Made by a program: the position numbers and the translations under genes. A model generated the notes under the pieces. That model made no database searches. It was not told where the DNA came from and saw only the letters and a program-made list of their open reading frames with translations. 64,000 bases of DNA, taken from assembly GCF_008033235.1 (NCBI RefSeq), contig NZ_CP042432.1, forward strand, positions 3,534,001 through 3,598,000, in the 5' to 3' direction. This DNA is from Anseongella ginsenosidimutans (GTDB taxonomy: Bacteria > Bacteroidota > Bacteroidia > Sphingobacteriales > Sphingobacteriaceae). Positions 37,083 through 47,525 of the stretch are shown here, one piece after another (the first letter of the stretch is position 1; each line of letters begins with the position of its first letter).

Positions 37083-39101
37083 ATGGCACGTGAGCGACTG
37101 AATAGTAGTAATCCGGCGGCACAAGAAGTTCCCAAAGCAAAGATCAATAAGCAGTCCCTGAATAAGATCAGCTATTTGCTAAAGTATCTTCGCCCCTACC
37201 GCTGGAAATTCAGCGCAGGAATATTTTTCCTGATGCTCACCTCCGTTGCCATGCTGCTCATCCCCAACCAGATGGGCAAGCTGATCGACGCGGCCACTCA
37301 ATCACTGGAAGGCGGGCCGGGATCCGTAGACCGGATTGCGCTGGTGCTGCTGGGCATCCTGGTAGTACAAGCTATTCTATCCTTCTTTCGTGTTTACTGG
37401 TTCGTGGAAGTGGCTGAAAAATCCCTGGCGCAGATCCGGAAAGACCTTTATAATAAGCTTATCCGGCTTCCCATGGAATTCTTTAACAAGAACCGGGTGG
37501 GCGAGCTGAGCAGCCGCATCTCGGCCGATCTTTCGCAGATACAGGATTCGGTGACCACCACCCTGGCCCAGTTCCTTCGCCAGCTCCTCTTCCTTGTTGG
37601 CGGGATCATTGCGCTCACCTTTGTTTCCGGGAAACTTACCCTGATGATGCTTTGCGTGCTACCCTTGCTGGTGGTCGTTGCCATCGTATTCGGAAGGTAT
37701 ATCCGGAAGCTTTCGCGTAAGGCCCAGGACCAGCTGGCGGAATCAAACGTGGTGGTTGAAGAAACTTTACAAGGGATCTCGAATGTAAAAGCCTTTACCA
37801 ATGAACCTTATGAGGCCAAACGCTATGCCGGGAATATTAACAGAGTGGTAAGTATCGCCCTTAAGAACGCAAAATTCCGGGCCGGATTTATTTCCTTTAT
37901 CAGTATTGGCCTGCTGGGCGTAATTCTCTGCGTTGTATGGTTCGGCTCCCGGATGGTCTATTCCGGCGAAATATCCATTGGTGATCTTACCAAATTTATC
38001 CTTTACTCCATGTTTGTGGGCGGCGCCATGGGCGGATTCGCGGAGCTTTACACGCAGCTTCAGAAAACGGTCGGCGCCTCCGAAAGGGTGTTGGAACTTC
38101 TGCAGGAAGGCCACGAACCCATTGAAGTATCCCTGGCGGAAGCAGAAACAGCTAAGGCAGAAGCTGCAACAGCCGGGATGAGAGCAGTTGCAACTCCGGC
38201 AGGAGTTGCAACGACCGGGACCGGGGGTGCAACGCAGGCAGGGCCAGTTACGGCAGGTGCCGGAGGTGAAGGGCACGCAGGACCTGCTACGTACGGAACG
38301 GGAGCAGGCAACCCGCAGGCAGCATCGGCAACAACTCCGCAGGAAAAAACGGCCGGGCACCAGCTGCGGGGAAGTATTATATTTGACCAGATCAGCTTTC
38401 AATATCCCGGCCGGGCCGAAGTGCCCGTTCTCCGCGACGTCAGTTTTGAAGCCGGCGTAGGTGAAAGGATCGCTCTGGTGGGGCCCAGCGGCGCCGGAAA
38501 GTCAACCATTGCTTCGCTTGTATTGCGGTTCTACGAACCTTCGGGCGGACGGATCCTTTTTGACAATATTCCTTCTACCGAATTCAGCCTTTCGGATATT
38601 CGCAGCCAGGTGGCTATCGTTCCCCAGGACGTCTTATTATTCGGCGGCAGTATCATGGAAAACATTTCCTACGGCAAGATCGGGTCCAGCCGGAAAGAAA
38701 TTGAGGAAGCGGCCCACCGGGCCAACGCCCATGAATTCATTATGTCCTTTCCCGAAGGCTATGATACCGTAGTAGGCGAACGCGGCGTAAAATTATCGGG
38801 CGGGCAGCGTCAGCGAATTGCCATTGCCCGCGCCCTGCTGAAAAACCCCGCCATCCTGATCCTGGACGAAGCTACCAGTTCCCTGGATTCCGAATCGGAA
38901 AGGCTGGTGCAGGAAGCGCTTGAAGAACTGATGAAAAACCGTACCTCCATTATCATTGCCCACCGCCTCTCCACCATCCGCGAAGCCGACAAGATCATTG
39001 TGCTGGACAAAGGAAAAGTCCAGGAGAGCGGCCGCCACCAGGACCTCATGCTTACAGACGGCCTGTACCGTTACCTTACCGGCCTGCAGCTCGAAGCGTA
39101 G
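37083..39101 (+). CDS. ABC exporter (fused membrane and ATPase) with low-complexity linker
   Basis: A 672-residue half-size exporter with an N-terminal six-helix domain (about 35-335) and an ATPase domain with Walker A VGPSGAGKST, Q-loop VPQDVL, signature LSGGQRQR, Walker B ILILDEATS and the H-loop IIIAHRLS. Between the domains, residues about 354-422 are a Gly/Ala/Thr-rich stretch (VATPAGVATTGTGGATQAGP) that ordinary exporters lack. Likely a homodimeric lipid or drug exporter in the inner membrane; TAATTTTG at 37059-37066 may be its -7 element. Confidence 0.92.
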   Translation: MARERLNSSNPAAQEVPKAKINKQSLNKISYLLKYLRPYRWKFSAGIFFLMLTSVAMLLIPNQMGKLIDAATQSLEGGPGSVDRIALVLLGILVVQAILSFFRVYWFVEVAEKSLAQIRKDLYNKLIRLPMEFFNKNRVGELSSRISADLSQIQDSVTTTLAQFLRQLLFLVGGIIALTFVSGKLTLMMLCVLPLLVVVAIVFGRYIRKLSRKAQDQLAESNVVVEETLQGISNVKAFTNEPYEAKRYAGNINRVVSIALKNAKFRAGFISFISIGLLGVILCVVWFGSRMVYSGEISIGDLTKFILYSMFVGGAMGGFAELYTQLQKTVGASERVLELLQEGHEPIEVSLAEAETAKAEAATAGMRAVATPAGVATTGTGGATQAGPVTAGAGGEGHAGPATYGTGAGNPQAASATTPQEKTAGHQLRGSIIFDQISFQYPGRAEVPVLRDVSFEAGVGERIALVGPSGAGKSTIASLVLRFYEPSGGRILFDNIPSTEFSLSDIRSQVAIVPQDVLLFGGSIMENISYGKIGSSRKEIEEAAHRANAHEFIMSFPEGYDTVVGERGVKLSGGQRQRIAIARALLKNPAILILDEATSSLDSESERLVQEALEELMKNRTSIIIAHRLSTIREADKIIVLDKGKVQESGRHQDLMLTDGLYRYLTGLQLEA

Positions 39102-39112
39102 CCTGTTAAATA

Positions 39113-39412
39113 CTAAACGGGGTAGCCAATTAAAATAATTACAGCTATTACCGAGATTACGATCGTCACTACCGGCCTGGACAACCATAGGAACAGTGCG
39201 CCGGCTGCTAAGGCACTTATTCCCAAAACAAGCATAAGAAAATGGGGCTGTGTCATTTCCCGGACCAGATCATAAGGAATTAAATCACTCGCAAACCGGT
39301 ATGGAAGCGTCCAATAAGCGATAAGATGACTGGACATAGCTATCGCGACCATTGCCATCGTCGCAATTGCCAGGATTAACATGGTATTGCCGCGATCTTT
39401 AACCTGCTTCAT
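39113..39412 (-). CDS. Small membrane protein of unknown function
   Basis: A 99-residue protein with three hydrophobic segments (MLILAIATMAMVAIAMSSHL, a middle FLMLVLGISALAAGALFLWL and a C-terminal VVTIVISVIAVIILIGY). No family was recognised. It lies immediately downstream of the DUF1015 gene on the minus strand and is probably part of that operon. Confidence 0.6.
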   Translation of the reverse strand: MKQVKDRGNTMLILAIATMAMVAIAMSSHLIAYWTLPYRFASDLIPYDLVREMTQPHFLMLVLGISALAAGALFLWLSRPVVTIVISVIAVIILIGYPV

Positions 39413-39417
39413 CGAAT

Positions 39418-40742
39418 TCAGTCTATATAATGTGTCAAAATTCCCAGGTCAAGTTTTGGCTCGAACCAGGTGGATTTAGGCGGCATCACCAGGCCGGCAT
39501 CGGCTACCGCCATTAATTGATGGATGGACGTTGGGTATAAGGAAAAGAGTACGGCAGCTGCGCCATTGTCCACTTCGCGGGCAAGCGCTTCCTGGACGGC
39601 ACCGCCCGAAAAACGAATCCTTTCATTCGTCCGGGGATCATTGATGCCTAGCAGTGGAGCAAGAATGCGTTCCTGCAATAAAGTTACATCCAGGGCCTTA
39701 ACGGGATCCATCGCGGTTCTTGCCTGGCTTTCCGGGCCGGCCTGTATTTCCGCCGCCCCGCTTTCTCCTGAACGTTCTTGCGGAATCCCGGCCGGAACAT
39801 CTCCTGGTTGTTCCACCGTATTCAGGGGAAGCAAAAAATACCATTGCCCGGCAAGGTACATTCCGAAGCAACCAGGCTCCGGAGCCGGCGGCGCAGCGCG
39901 TTCCGACACATGAAAATCAATAGAAAGTTTTTCGAGGAAAGTAGCGTTGCTCAGGCCGTTCAGGTCCTTAACCAGGCGGTTAAATGCCTTAATTTCCAGG
40001 GTTTCGGAAGAAAAATAAATGGAGGAAAAAAGTTGTATTCTTCTTCACCGGTATGTTTGAAATTGAACTTCCTCCGCTCCACTCCATAGGAAGATAGCGC
40101 GGCAGCGCGGTGGTGTCCGTCTGCAAGATAGGCGGCCGGAAGTTCATCAAAATAGCTGACAAGCAGCTGTATGTCAGTAGCCGAAGCAATCCGGCGCAGC
40201 GTGTGTTGCTTTCCTTCTTTGGAAAATGACAATGCGGGAGCTTGCTGCAGGTAACTGCCTGCCAGCCGGTCAATTCCCTGGTGCGGTTTATAAGCAATAA
40301 GTACGGGGTTGGCGTCAATGCCGGTCTGGCGGACGTAGTCTGCAATGCTATTTTCCCTTTCGATGCGCGTATATTCGTGTTTTCTGACGCGGTTATTCAG
40401 GTAATCATCAAAGAGGGTAACCGTCCAGATGCCCGTTTGCCGGGAGCCGGTTCCTTCAACCGTGTAAAGGTAAAGGCAGGGAACCTCTTCTTTCTGCAGA
40501 ATGCCGTTTTCAAGAAAAGTATGAAGATTTTCAGCAGCTTGTTTATAGATAAGGGCGTCCCGGGAACCCTGAAGAAATTCATTTGCAAGCGGAGGCGCTA
40601 CCAGGTTTAAGAAAGATTGAGGATTGGCCGACAACTGCGACAAGGCAGCTTCATCCAGCGGAAGATCAGGAGGAGAGGTAATGACGCGCTCAACATATTC
40701 CTGTACCGGGCGAATGCCGCAAAAAGGTTTAATATGAGGCAT
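39418..40742 (-). CDS. DUF1015 protein (single-base frameshift near 40020-40031)
   Basis: The N-terminal frame begins IKPFCGIRPVQEYVERVITS and stops at 39960. The second frame carries EIKAFNRLVKDLNG, SIDFHVSERAAPPAPEPGCF and WYFLLPLNTVEQ, ending TWFEPKLDLGILTHYID. One missing base between 40019 and 40031 (a run of six A on the plus strand or the adjacent GG pairs) restores a protein of about 441 residues. DUF1015 proteins carry a conserved HRAAALSSY-like segment (ADGHHRAAALSSYG here). It follows serA on the same strand, a common arrangement in Bacteroidota; function is unknown. Confidence 0.88.
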
Positions 40743-40821
40743 AGGGCAGCATGATTTTCTCTATGCCCTTTGCTGCCGTGCCGGTGAAGTAGTCGATCTC
40801 CGGCACGGCAGGAATGGCTGT

Positions 40822-41778
40822 TTATTTTTTAAAATGATCGATGATCAGGTTCGCAAGCTCCACCCCGATCCGCTCCTGGGCTTCCCCGGTGGCAGCGCCG
40901 ATATGAGGCGATACGGAGATCTTCGGGTGTTGCAATACCTTCTGCGAGGGCGATGGCTCATTCGCGAAAACGTCCAGGCCGGCAAACGAAAGCTTGCCGC
41001 TATCCAGGGCGGCAACGAGTGCTTCTTCGTCAATAACCCCGCCTCTTGCGCAATGTACCAGCGCGGAACCGTCTTTCATGAGGTCAAGTTCGGCCTTTCC
41101 TACGGCCGGCTCCCCGTTCGGCTGGGCCGGAACGTGGACGGTGACAAAATCCGCATTTTTCAAAAGCTCTTCCTTACTGGACGTTTTCACCCTCATTTTC
41201 AGGGTAGTATTATTAGCCAGATCAAGTGTTACTTCAGGGCTGAATTCAAAAAGATCGTAAGCGATCACGTCCATCCCTACCCCGAAGGCAACCTTAGCTA
41301 CTTCCCTTCCAATCCGGCCGAAGCCAAGGATACCCAGGGTTTTTCCGTGCAGCTCCCTGCCCTTGGCATATTTTTTCTTCAATCCGCCAAAGTTGGTATT
41401 GCCTTCAGCCGGTACCTGCCGGTTAGCGTCATAGAGGAAACGTACGCCTCCAAACAGGTGGGCAAATACAAGTTCCGCCACCGACAAGGAAGAAGAAGCC
41501 GGCGTATTTACTACCGCTATTCCCTTGCCGCGGGCATACTCAACGTCGATATTATCCATACCAACGCCGCCCCGGCCAATTAATTTGATATTCGGGCAGG
41601 CATCAATCAGGTCTTTGCGAATTTTCGTAGCCGACCGAACGGTTACCGCATCGTAATCGTTCAGGCGGGAAGCAAGTTCTTCCTGGGGAATATTTTGAGT
41701 GTCCACCTGGAAACCTGCTTTTTCAAGCATTTTCTTACCGATGGGATCGATGCCGTCGTTGGCCAGAATTTTAATCAT
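40822..41778 (-). CDS. serA: D-3-phosphoglycerate dehydrogenase, short form
   Basis: A 318-residue 2-hydroxyacid dehydrogenase with the NAD-binding GILGFGRIGREVAKVAFG, catalytic Arg in VHCARGGVIDEEAL, the Glu in FANEPSPSQ and the His in ISVSPHIGAATGEAQ. It lacks the C-terminal ACT domain of long SerA forms. Its immediate upstream neighbour is serC, making the first two steps of serine synthesis from 3-phosphoglycerate a small operon with DUF1015. Confidence 0.94.
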   Translation of the reverse strand: MIKILANDGIDPIGKKMLEKAGFQVDTQNIPQEELASRLNDYDAVTVRSATKIRKDLIDACPNIKLIGRGGVGMDNIDVEYARGKGIAVVNTPASSSLSVAELVFAHLFGGVRFLYDANRQVPAEGNTNFGGLKKKYAKGRELHGKTLGILGFGRIGREVAKVAFGVGMDVIAYDLFEFSPEVTLDLANNTTLKMRVKTSSKEELLKNADFVTVHVPAQPNGEPAVGKAELDLMKDGSALVHCARGGVIDEEALVAALDSGKLSFAGLDVFANEPSPSQKVLQHPKISVSPHIGAATGEAQERIGVELANLIIDHFKK

Positions 41779-41806
41779 TGTTTATTCTTGTTTGGGATTA
41801 ATGGTG

Positions 41807-42874
41807 TCAGCCTTTTTTCGATTCAAATTCCTTCATCAGGTCAACCAGTACCTGGACGCTTGACAAAGGCATGGCATTGTAAATAGAAGCCCTGAACCCG
41901 CCTACGCTGCGGTGTCCTTTAATACCTACGCAGCCGGCATCTTTGGCCATTTGCATGAATTCAGGTTCAAGGGAAGGGTCCTCCATTACAAAGCACACAT
42001 TCATATGGGAACGGTCTTCTGCCGCTGCAGTACCTTTAAACAAAGGGTTACGATCAATTTCCTCGTAAAGAAGCGCCGCCTTGGCATTATTCTGTTTCTC
42101 AATTTCCGCAATGCCGCCGATGGATTTTATCCAGCGAAGGGTAAGCATAGAAACATAGATCGCATACACAGATGGCGTATTGTACATGGAACCGCCTTCA
42201 GCATGTATCTTATAATTGAGCATGGAAGGGATCGTACGCTGAACTTTTCCAAGCATGTCCTCGCGAACTACGACCATGGTGGCGCCGGCAGGCCCCATGT
42301 TCTTTTGGGCGCCGGCATATATCAGGCCGAATTTATTAGCGTCAAAACTCCGGCTGAAAATATCGGAAGACATGTCGCTGACCATTGGCACCGGAGAAGC
42401 GGGAAATTCCTTTACCTGTGTCCCGTAAATGGTATTGTTGGACGTAATGTGGAAATAAGCCGCGTTTTCAGGAATCGCATAATCCTTGGGAATATAGGTG
42501 TAAGTAGATTCCTTTGAAGAGGCTACTACCTTCACATCTCCGAAATATTTGGCTTCTTTAATGGCCTTGGATGCCCAGGCTCCTGTATCCAGGTAGGCGG
42601 CCATTTTACCTTCATCAAGCAGGTTGTAGGGAACCATGGCAAATTGCAGGCTGGCTCCTCCCTGGAGGAATAAAACAGAATATCCTGCATCCAGGTTAAG
42701 AAGTTCCTTTACCAGTTGCTGCGCTTCGTCCATCACTGCCTGAAAATCTACTGAACGGTGAGATATTTCAAGGATCGATAAACCGGAATTATTAAAGTCT
42801 GTAACAGCCTTTGCAGCTTCCTGCAGTACCTCCTGTGATAAAATGCCGGGCCCGGCTCCGAAATTATATTTCAT
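41807..42874 (-). CDS. serC: Phosphoserine aminotransferase
   Basis: A 355-residue PLP enzyme with the family start ([17 protein letters not shown]), [15 protein letters not shown], and [18 protein letters not shown] with the PLP lysine. It converts phosphohydroxypyruvate to phosphoserine. serA follows 28 bp downstream. Confidence 0.97.
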   Translation of the reverse strand: MKYNFGAGPGILSQEVLQEAAKAVTDFNNSGLSILEISHRSVDFQAVMDEAQQLVKELLNLDAGYSVLFLQGGASLQFAMVPYNLLDEGKMAAYLDTGAWASKAIKEAKYFGDVKVVASSKESTYTYIPKDYAIPENAAYFHITSNNTIYGTQVKEFPASPVPMVSDMSSDIFSRSFDANKFGLIYAGAQKNMGPAGATMVVVREDMLGKVQRTIPSMLNYKIHAEGGSMYNTPSVYAIYVSMLTLRWIKSIGGIAEIEKQNNAKAALLYEEIDRNPLFKGTAAAEDRSHMNVCFVMEDPSLEPEFMQMAKDAGCVGIKGHRSVGGFRASIYNAMPLSSVQVLVDLMKEFESKKG

Positions 42875-42916
42875 GATTGCTTGAATATTAATGGTTGCGG
42901 CAAATTTATCATTATT

Positions 42917-43594
42917 TTATGCTTCCAGGATATCAATCCTGATTTTTTTCAACTCTGCTATTTCTTCCGCGGGATCTTCGGCTGAAAAAATGGAGTTTCC
43001 GGCAACCAGCACGTCGGCTCCGGCCTTCAGCAGCGCCAGGGCGTTATGCGAATTAACGCCGCCGTCCACCTCTATTAAGAAATCAGTACCCGTTGCCTTT
43101 CTCATTTCTTTGAGCGCCCGCAGTTTTCGATACGTATTTTCAATGAACTTCTGGCCGCCGAAACCGGGGTTTACCGACATAACCAGGACCAGGTCCGTTT
43201 CCGCAAGGATATCTTCCAGCACGTGAACGGGAGTATGCGGGTTAATGGCCACTCCCGCCTTCATGCCCAGTTCCTGAATGGCATTGACCGTTCGGTGAAG
43301 ATGGGTGCAGGCTTCGTAATGAACGGTAAGTATCTTTGCGCCGGCCCTTTTGAATTCTTCCAGGTAGCGTTCCGGCTGCACAATCATTAAATGTACATCC
43401 AGGGGCTTCCTTGCATAATGCTGCAGGGAAGAGATCACGGGAAAACCGAACGAAATATTGGGAACAAAACTGCCGTCCATCACGTCCACGTGGAACCAGT
43501 CCGCGCTGCTTTCATTGATCATTTTCACGTCGTCATACAAGTGTGCGAAATCCGCAGACAGTACAGAAGGGGCGATCAGGTGTTTCATCATCAT
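42917..43594 (-). CDS. rpe: Ribulose-phosphate 3-epimerase
   Basis: A 225-residue TIM barrel with APSVLSADFAHLYDDV, FHVDVMDGSFVPNISFG with metal-site His and Asp, MSVNPGFGGQKFIE and the second Asp in EVDGGVNSHNA. It interconverts ribulose-5-P and xylulose-5-P. Three start ATG codons lie in tandem (from 43594); MKHLIAPS at 43588 is the best-conserved start. Confidence 0.97.
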   Translation of the reverse strand: MMMKHLIAPSVLSADFAHLYDDVKMINESSADWFHVDVMDGSFVPNISFGFPVISSLQHYARKPLDVHLMIVQPERYLEEFKRAGAKILTVHYEACTHLHRTVNAIQELGMKAGVAINPHTPVHVLEDILAETDLVLVMSVNPGFGGQKFIENTYRKLRALKEMRKATGTDFLIEVDGGVNSHNALALLKAGADVLVAGNSIFSAEDPAEEIAELKKIRIDILEA

Positions 43595-43622
43595 ACTCGT
43601 TACATCTATTCCTAAACAAGTT

Positions 43623-43660
43623 TAATTTTGGATTGTTAGTCACAATACGGTCCAAAAATA
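43623..43660. promoter_or_regulatory. Crossed divergent -7 elements between rpe and yceI-type gene
   Basis: TAATTTTG at 43623-43630 (plus, for the YceI gene) and TATTTTTG on the minus strand at 43653-43660 (for rpe) both match TAnnTTTG. Each lies nearer to the other gene, so the two predicted 5' ends overlap by about 10 nt. No clear -33 boxes were found. Confidence 0.35.
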
Positions 43661-43670
43661 CAATAATATT

Positions 43671-44231
43671 ATGCTGCGGTACGCTTGCCTGGTCTTTCTT
43701 TTTTCCACATCGGTGGCAGCCCGGGCGCAAAGCATTTTCACCGCGCATGATTTGAACATCACCTTTTATTCCGACACTCCCAAAAAGAATTTCGAAGCTT
43801 ACTCAACCGGCGGAACGTCCATGCTCAATATTGCCAAACAGGAAATTACGTTCAGCGTGGACATCAGTTCGTTTATCTTTTACCGCCTGCTTATGCAGGA
43901 GCATTTTAATAAGAATTACATGGAAAGCGACCGTTTTCCAAAAGCTACTTTTAAGGGCCGTTTCACCGAAAATATCGACCTTTCAAGGAAAGGGAAACAA
44001 GCCGTTAAAGTGCAGGGAATACTTGAAATCCACGGAAAAAAGAGCAAAAGGGAAATTGAAGGCTTCCTCACGGTCAGGGACCAGGACATCCTGCTGGAAT
44101 CCTCTTTCATGGTAAGCACGACAGATCACGGGATCCGAATCCCTGAAGCCCTTTCAGACCAGATATCTCCCGATATACGGATACAAGTAAGGGGCGAATA
44201 CGCCCCTTACGATCAATTGGTTAAGAAATAA
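43671..44231 (+). CDS. Secreted YceI-family protein
   Basis: Signal peptide (CLVFLFSTSVAARAQS) then a lipocalin-like YceI domain: ITFSVDISSFIFYRLLMQEHF, FPKATFKGRF and a LEIHGKKSKREIEGFL strand. YceI proteins bind isoprenoid-like lipids. A basic C-terminus (QLVKK) ends it. It lies between rpe and pnp, divergent from rpe and convergent with pnp. Confidence 0.88.
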   Translation: MLRYACLVFLFSTSVAARAQSIFTAHDLNITFYSDTPKKNFEAYSTGGTSMLNIAKQEITFSVDISSFIFYRLLMQEHFNKNYMESDRFPKATFKGRFTENIDLSRKGKQAVKVQGILEIHGKKSKREIEGFLTVRDQDILLESSFMVSTTDHGIRIPEALSDQISPDIRIQVRGEYAPYDQLVKK

Positions 44232-44264
44232 CGTTAAACCTTCGAGGTTTTCCGTTGCAATTCT

Positions 44265-46616
44265 CTACAAGTCATTGTCTTCCTGCCGGGGAGCTTGCTC
44301 AGGATTTTCCTGCTGCGAGCCCTCCTGCCGCGGACGTTCCTCCTGCGGGCGGTCCTGCTGAGAGCGATCCTCGTAACGGCCGCGGTCCTGATCTCTTGGA
44401 CGATCCCGGTCCTGGTTTCTCGGACGGTCGCGGTCCTGCCGCTGCCCGCCATGGCGCGAATGCTGGTGGCCCTGCCGCTCCGGCCTGTCCTGAGGGGCGC
44501 CTTCGGGCTTAGGCAGCAATACTTTGCGGGAAAGCCTGAACTTGCCGGTCTTTTTATCGATCTCGATCAATTTCACCTTAACCGTATCGCCTACCTGGAA
44601 TACGCCGTCCATGCTTTCGAGGCGGCTCCAGTCAATTTCAGATATATGCAACAAGCCGTCTTTTCCCGGCATGAATTCCACGAAAGCGCCAAATGACATA
44701 ATGGTTTTGACGATACCATCGTAGACTTCTCCCACATCAGGGGTTGCCGTGATCATCCTGATCCGGTTGGCAGCATTATCGAGGGATTCCTTATCTGTGG
44801 CGAATATCTGCACCTTGCCTTCATCACCCACCTCTTCTATATTAACAGTCGTGCCCGTTTCGCGTTGAAGCTCCTGGATGTTCTTTCCGCCTGGTCCGAT
44901 AACGGCGCCGATAAATTCGCGTGGAATGGAAATCTCAACAATACGCGGTGCATGCGGTTTGTAATCCTCACGCGGGCCGGTAAGCGCTTTCTCCATTTCA
45001 CCCATGATATGCAGACGTCCCTGACGGGCCTGCTCAAGGGCTTCAGCCAGCACTTCATAGGAAAGGCCGTCCACTTTAATATCCATCTGGCAGGCAGTAA
45101 TACCATTTGCCGTCCCGGTAACCTTAAAGTCCATATCACCCAGGTGATCCTCGTCCCCAAGGATATCGGATAAGATGGCATATTTCCCTGAAGCCGAGTC
45201 GCTGATCATTCCCATGGCAATCCCTGAAACCGGTGATTTCAGTTTTACCCCGGCATCCATCAATGCGAGCGCTCCTGCGCAAACCGTAGCCATTGAAGAA
45301 GAGCCGTTTGATTCAAGAATGTCGGAAACGATGCGAATGGTATAAGGGTTTTCAGAATCCGGGGGAAGAACTTGTTTGAGCGCTCTTGCCGCCAGGTTAC
45401 CGTGTCCGATCTCCCTTCTTGCAGGAGCCCGGTTGGGTTTCACCTCACCTGTTGAAAAGCCAGGGAAATTATAATGCAGCAGGAACTTATTATAGCCATA
45501 GAACATCGCGCTATCGATCAGCTGCTCATCCATTTTCGCTCCCAGCGTAACGGTGGTAAGTGACTGGGTTTCTCCCCGGGTAAAAATGGCCGATCCGTGG
45601 GCGGAAGGAAGATAATCCACTTCGCACCAGATAGGCCGGATATCGGTTGCAGAACGTCCGTCAAGACGGGTCCGCTCATTCAGCACCATATCGCGCATCG
45701 CTTCCTTTTCCACATCGTGGTAATAGCGTTTGATCAGGAGTTCGCGCTCTTCATCAATTTCGCCCTGCGCCTCTTTAAACTCGTCCCGGAGCGCCTTAAA
45801 CTTTTCGGAACGTTCCTGCTTGGAAGAGCCCGATTTGGCGATCTCGTAGATCTTATCGTACAATTCGCTTTTAATGCGCTGCCTCAGCTCTTCGTCGTTG
45901 GTTTCATGCTCATATTCCCGCTTGGCCTTTCCAACCATTTCCGCCAGCTCCAGCTGTGCCCGCACTTGTATTTTAATCGCCTCGTGGGCAATTTTCAGGG
46001 CTTCCAGGAGGTCTGCTTCGGAACATTCCTGCATCTCGCCCTCTACCATGACTATATCTTTTTCAGAAGCAGCCACCATGATCTCAAAGTCCGCCTTTTC
46101 CAGGTCGGTAACCGTTGGATTTACCATGAATTGCCCGTCTACCCGCGCTACCCGCACTTCCGAGATCGGACCGTTGAAAGGTATATCGCTGATGGTCAGG
46201 GCAGCTGAGGCTGCCAGGCCGGCCAGGCAGTCAGGAGAAACCTCCTTATCGCCGGAGATCATTGTGATCATTATCTGTGTGTCGGCGTGATAATCATCCG
46301 GGAACATGGGGCGCAGAGCCCTGTCCACTAAACGGCTGATCAATACTTCATAATCGGAAAGCCTGGACTCACGTCTCATAAAACTACCCGGGATACGGCC
46401 CATTGCCGCAAATTTTTCCTGGTAATCAACAGACATAGGCAGAAAATCCGCGCCTGGTTTGGCTTCTTTTGACGATACGGCGGTTGCCAGCAGCATGGCG
46501 TCACCCATGCGGACAACTACTGCGCCGTCGGCTTGCTTTGCTAATCTTCCTGTTTCGATGGAAATCGTTCTTCCATCGCCCAAATCAAATGACTTGGTAA
46601 TTCCGCTTTGACTCAT
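44265..46616 (-). CDS. pnp: Polyribonucleotide nucleotidyltransferase with charged C-terminal tail
   Basis: A 783-residue PNPase with two RNase PH domains (including [15 protein letters not shown] and [16 protein letters not shown]), a KH domain ([20 protein letters not shown]) and an S1 domain ([20 protein letters not shown]). It degrades mRNA from the 3' end in the cytoplasm. The last ~80 residues (from 704) are a disordered Arg/Gln/Asp/Pro tail with repeated DRPR and QDR motifs, absent from E. coli PNPase and suggesting RNA or protein contacts. rpsO, often beside pnp, is about 2 kb away. Confidence 0.97.
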   Translation of the reverse strand: MSQSGITKSFDLGDGRTISIETGRLAKQADGAVVVRMGDAMLLATAVSSKEAKPGADFLPMSVDYQEKFAAMGRIPGSFMRRESRLSDYEVLISRLVDRALRPMFPDDYHADTQIMITMISGDKEVSPDCLAGLAASAALTISDIPFNGPISEVRVARVDGQFMVNPTVTDLEKADFEIMVAASEKDIVMVEGEMQECSEADLLEALKIAHEAIKIQVRAQLELAEMVGKAKREYEHETNDEELRQRIKSELYDKIYEIAKSGSSKQERSEKFKALRDEFKEAQGEIDEERELLIKRYYHDVEKEAMRDMVLNERTRLDGRSATDIRPIWCEVDYLPSAHGSAIFTRGETQSLTTVTLGAKMDEQLIDSAMFYGYNKFLLHYNFPGFSTGEVKPNRAPARREIGHGNLAARALKQVLPPDSENPYTIRIVSDILESNGSSSMATVCAGALALMDAGVKLKSPVSGIAMGMISDSASGKYAILSDILGDEDHLGDMDFKVTGTANGITACQMDIKVDGLSYEVLAEALEQARQGRLHIMGEMEKALTGPREDYKPHAPRIVEISIPREFIGAVIGPGGKNIQELQRETGTTVNIEEVGDEGKVQIFATDKESLDNAANRIRMITATPDVGEVYDGIVKTIMSFGAFVEFMPGKDGLLHISEIDWSRLESMDGVFQVGDTVKVKLIEIDKKTGKFRLSRKVLLPKPEGAPQDRPERQGHQHSRHGGQRQDRDRPRNQDRDRPRDQDRGRYEDRSQQDRPQEERPRQEGSQQENPEQAPRQEDNDL

Positions 46617-46693
46617 TTGCTTTATTTTTCCTAATATTTCGGAGCGAAAATACGTATTTTTTTTGTACCTGCGGGGCCGGGCCGGCGCAGCTA

Positions 46694-46725
46694 CAAAAAA
46701 ATCCGCCGGGCGGGGCGGACTTTTT
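46694..46725. terminator. Terminator between peroxiredoxin and pnp
   Basis: TCCGCC (46702-46707) pairs with GGCGGA (46714-46719) around GGGCGG, flanked by A7 on the left and T5 on the right. It can stop the minus-strand peroxiredoxin transcript. Confidence 0.7.
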
Positions 46726-46785
46726 AATCGCCATTTTGAGAAATAACCTTCCTTTACGGTTGGTAAGTGCTATATACGTCCAGCG

Positions 46786-47415
46786 TTAGTTAGCGGAAAA
46801 ATATTCCGAAACTCCTGAAAAACTTGCTTCCATGGCGGCTTCTCCCTGCTGCCAGTTGGCCGGGCAAACTTCGCCGTGTTCTTCAAAATGTGTTAAAGCG
46901 TCAAGGATCCGTAAAGCCTCGCTTACGCTCCGGCCCAGCGGGAAGTTATTTACCACCTGATGCTGCACCACACCTTCCTTATCTATCAGGAACAATCCCC
47001 GGTAAGCGATCATGGGACCGGTAGCTATTAAATTGCCTTCTTCATTATAATCATATTCGCCTGCCAGCACCCCGAAATTGGTGCTGATGGTTTTAGCGGT
47101 ATCCGCTACCAAGGGATAAGAAACGCCCTGGATGCCGCCTTTTTCTTTCGGTAACTGCAGCCAGTTCCAATGGGATTCTTCAGTATCAGTAGAACAAGCC
47201 ACTACCTCGCAGCCGCGCTCTTTGAACTCCTCCAACCTGGCCTGGAACGCATGCAGTTCCGTTGGGCAAACGAAGGTAAAATCTTTGGGATAAAAGAAAA
47301 ACAGCACATTGCTTTTCCCGATAAACTGTTCGAGTGAAAAATTTTCGACGATCTCCATGCCGTTAATTACGGCACTTGCTTTAAATAATGGTGCTTTTTT
47401 TCCTACTAATGACAT
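46786..47415 (-). CDS. 2-Cys peroxiredoxin (AhpC/TSA family)
   Basis: About 209 residues with DFTFVCPTELHAFQARLEE carrying the peroxidatic Cys, STDTEESHWNW, and a C-terminal GEVCPANWQQGEAAM with the resolving Cys. It reduces hydrogen peroxide and organic peroxides. The ATG at 47415 (MSLVGKKAPLFKA) fits the family; the open frame reaches 20 codons further up. The LodA-like oxidase in this window would make H2O2, but there is no direct linkage. Confidence 0.95.
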   Translation of the reverse strand: MSLVGKKAPLFKASAVINGMEIVENFSLEQFIGKSNVLFFFYPKDFTFVCPTELHAFQARLEEFKERGCEVVACSTDTEESHWNWLQLPKEKGGIQGVSYPLVADTAKTISTNFGVLAGEYDYNEEGNLIATGPMIAYRGLFLIDKEGVVQHQVVNNFPLGRSVSEALRILDALTHFEEHGEVCPANWQQGEAAMEASFSGVSEYFSAN

Positions 47416-47525
47416 ATTTACTCGTGTTTTTAATTTGGCGCAAAGGTACGTTTTTAAAGCCACTGGAACAATCATGGAAGAAACAGAAAATCTGTTATAT
47501 TTACGAAACGCTAATCAAACGCTCC

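Noticed and set aside
45597-46208. Antisense open frame in pnp
   Set aside because: The pnp reading is unambiguous; the frame carries no motif.
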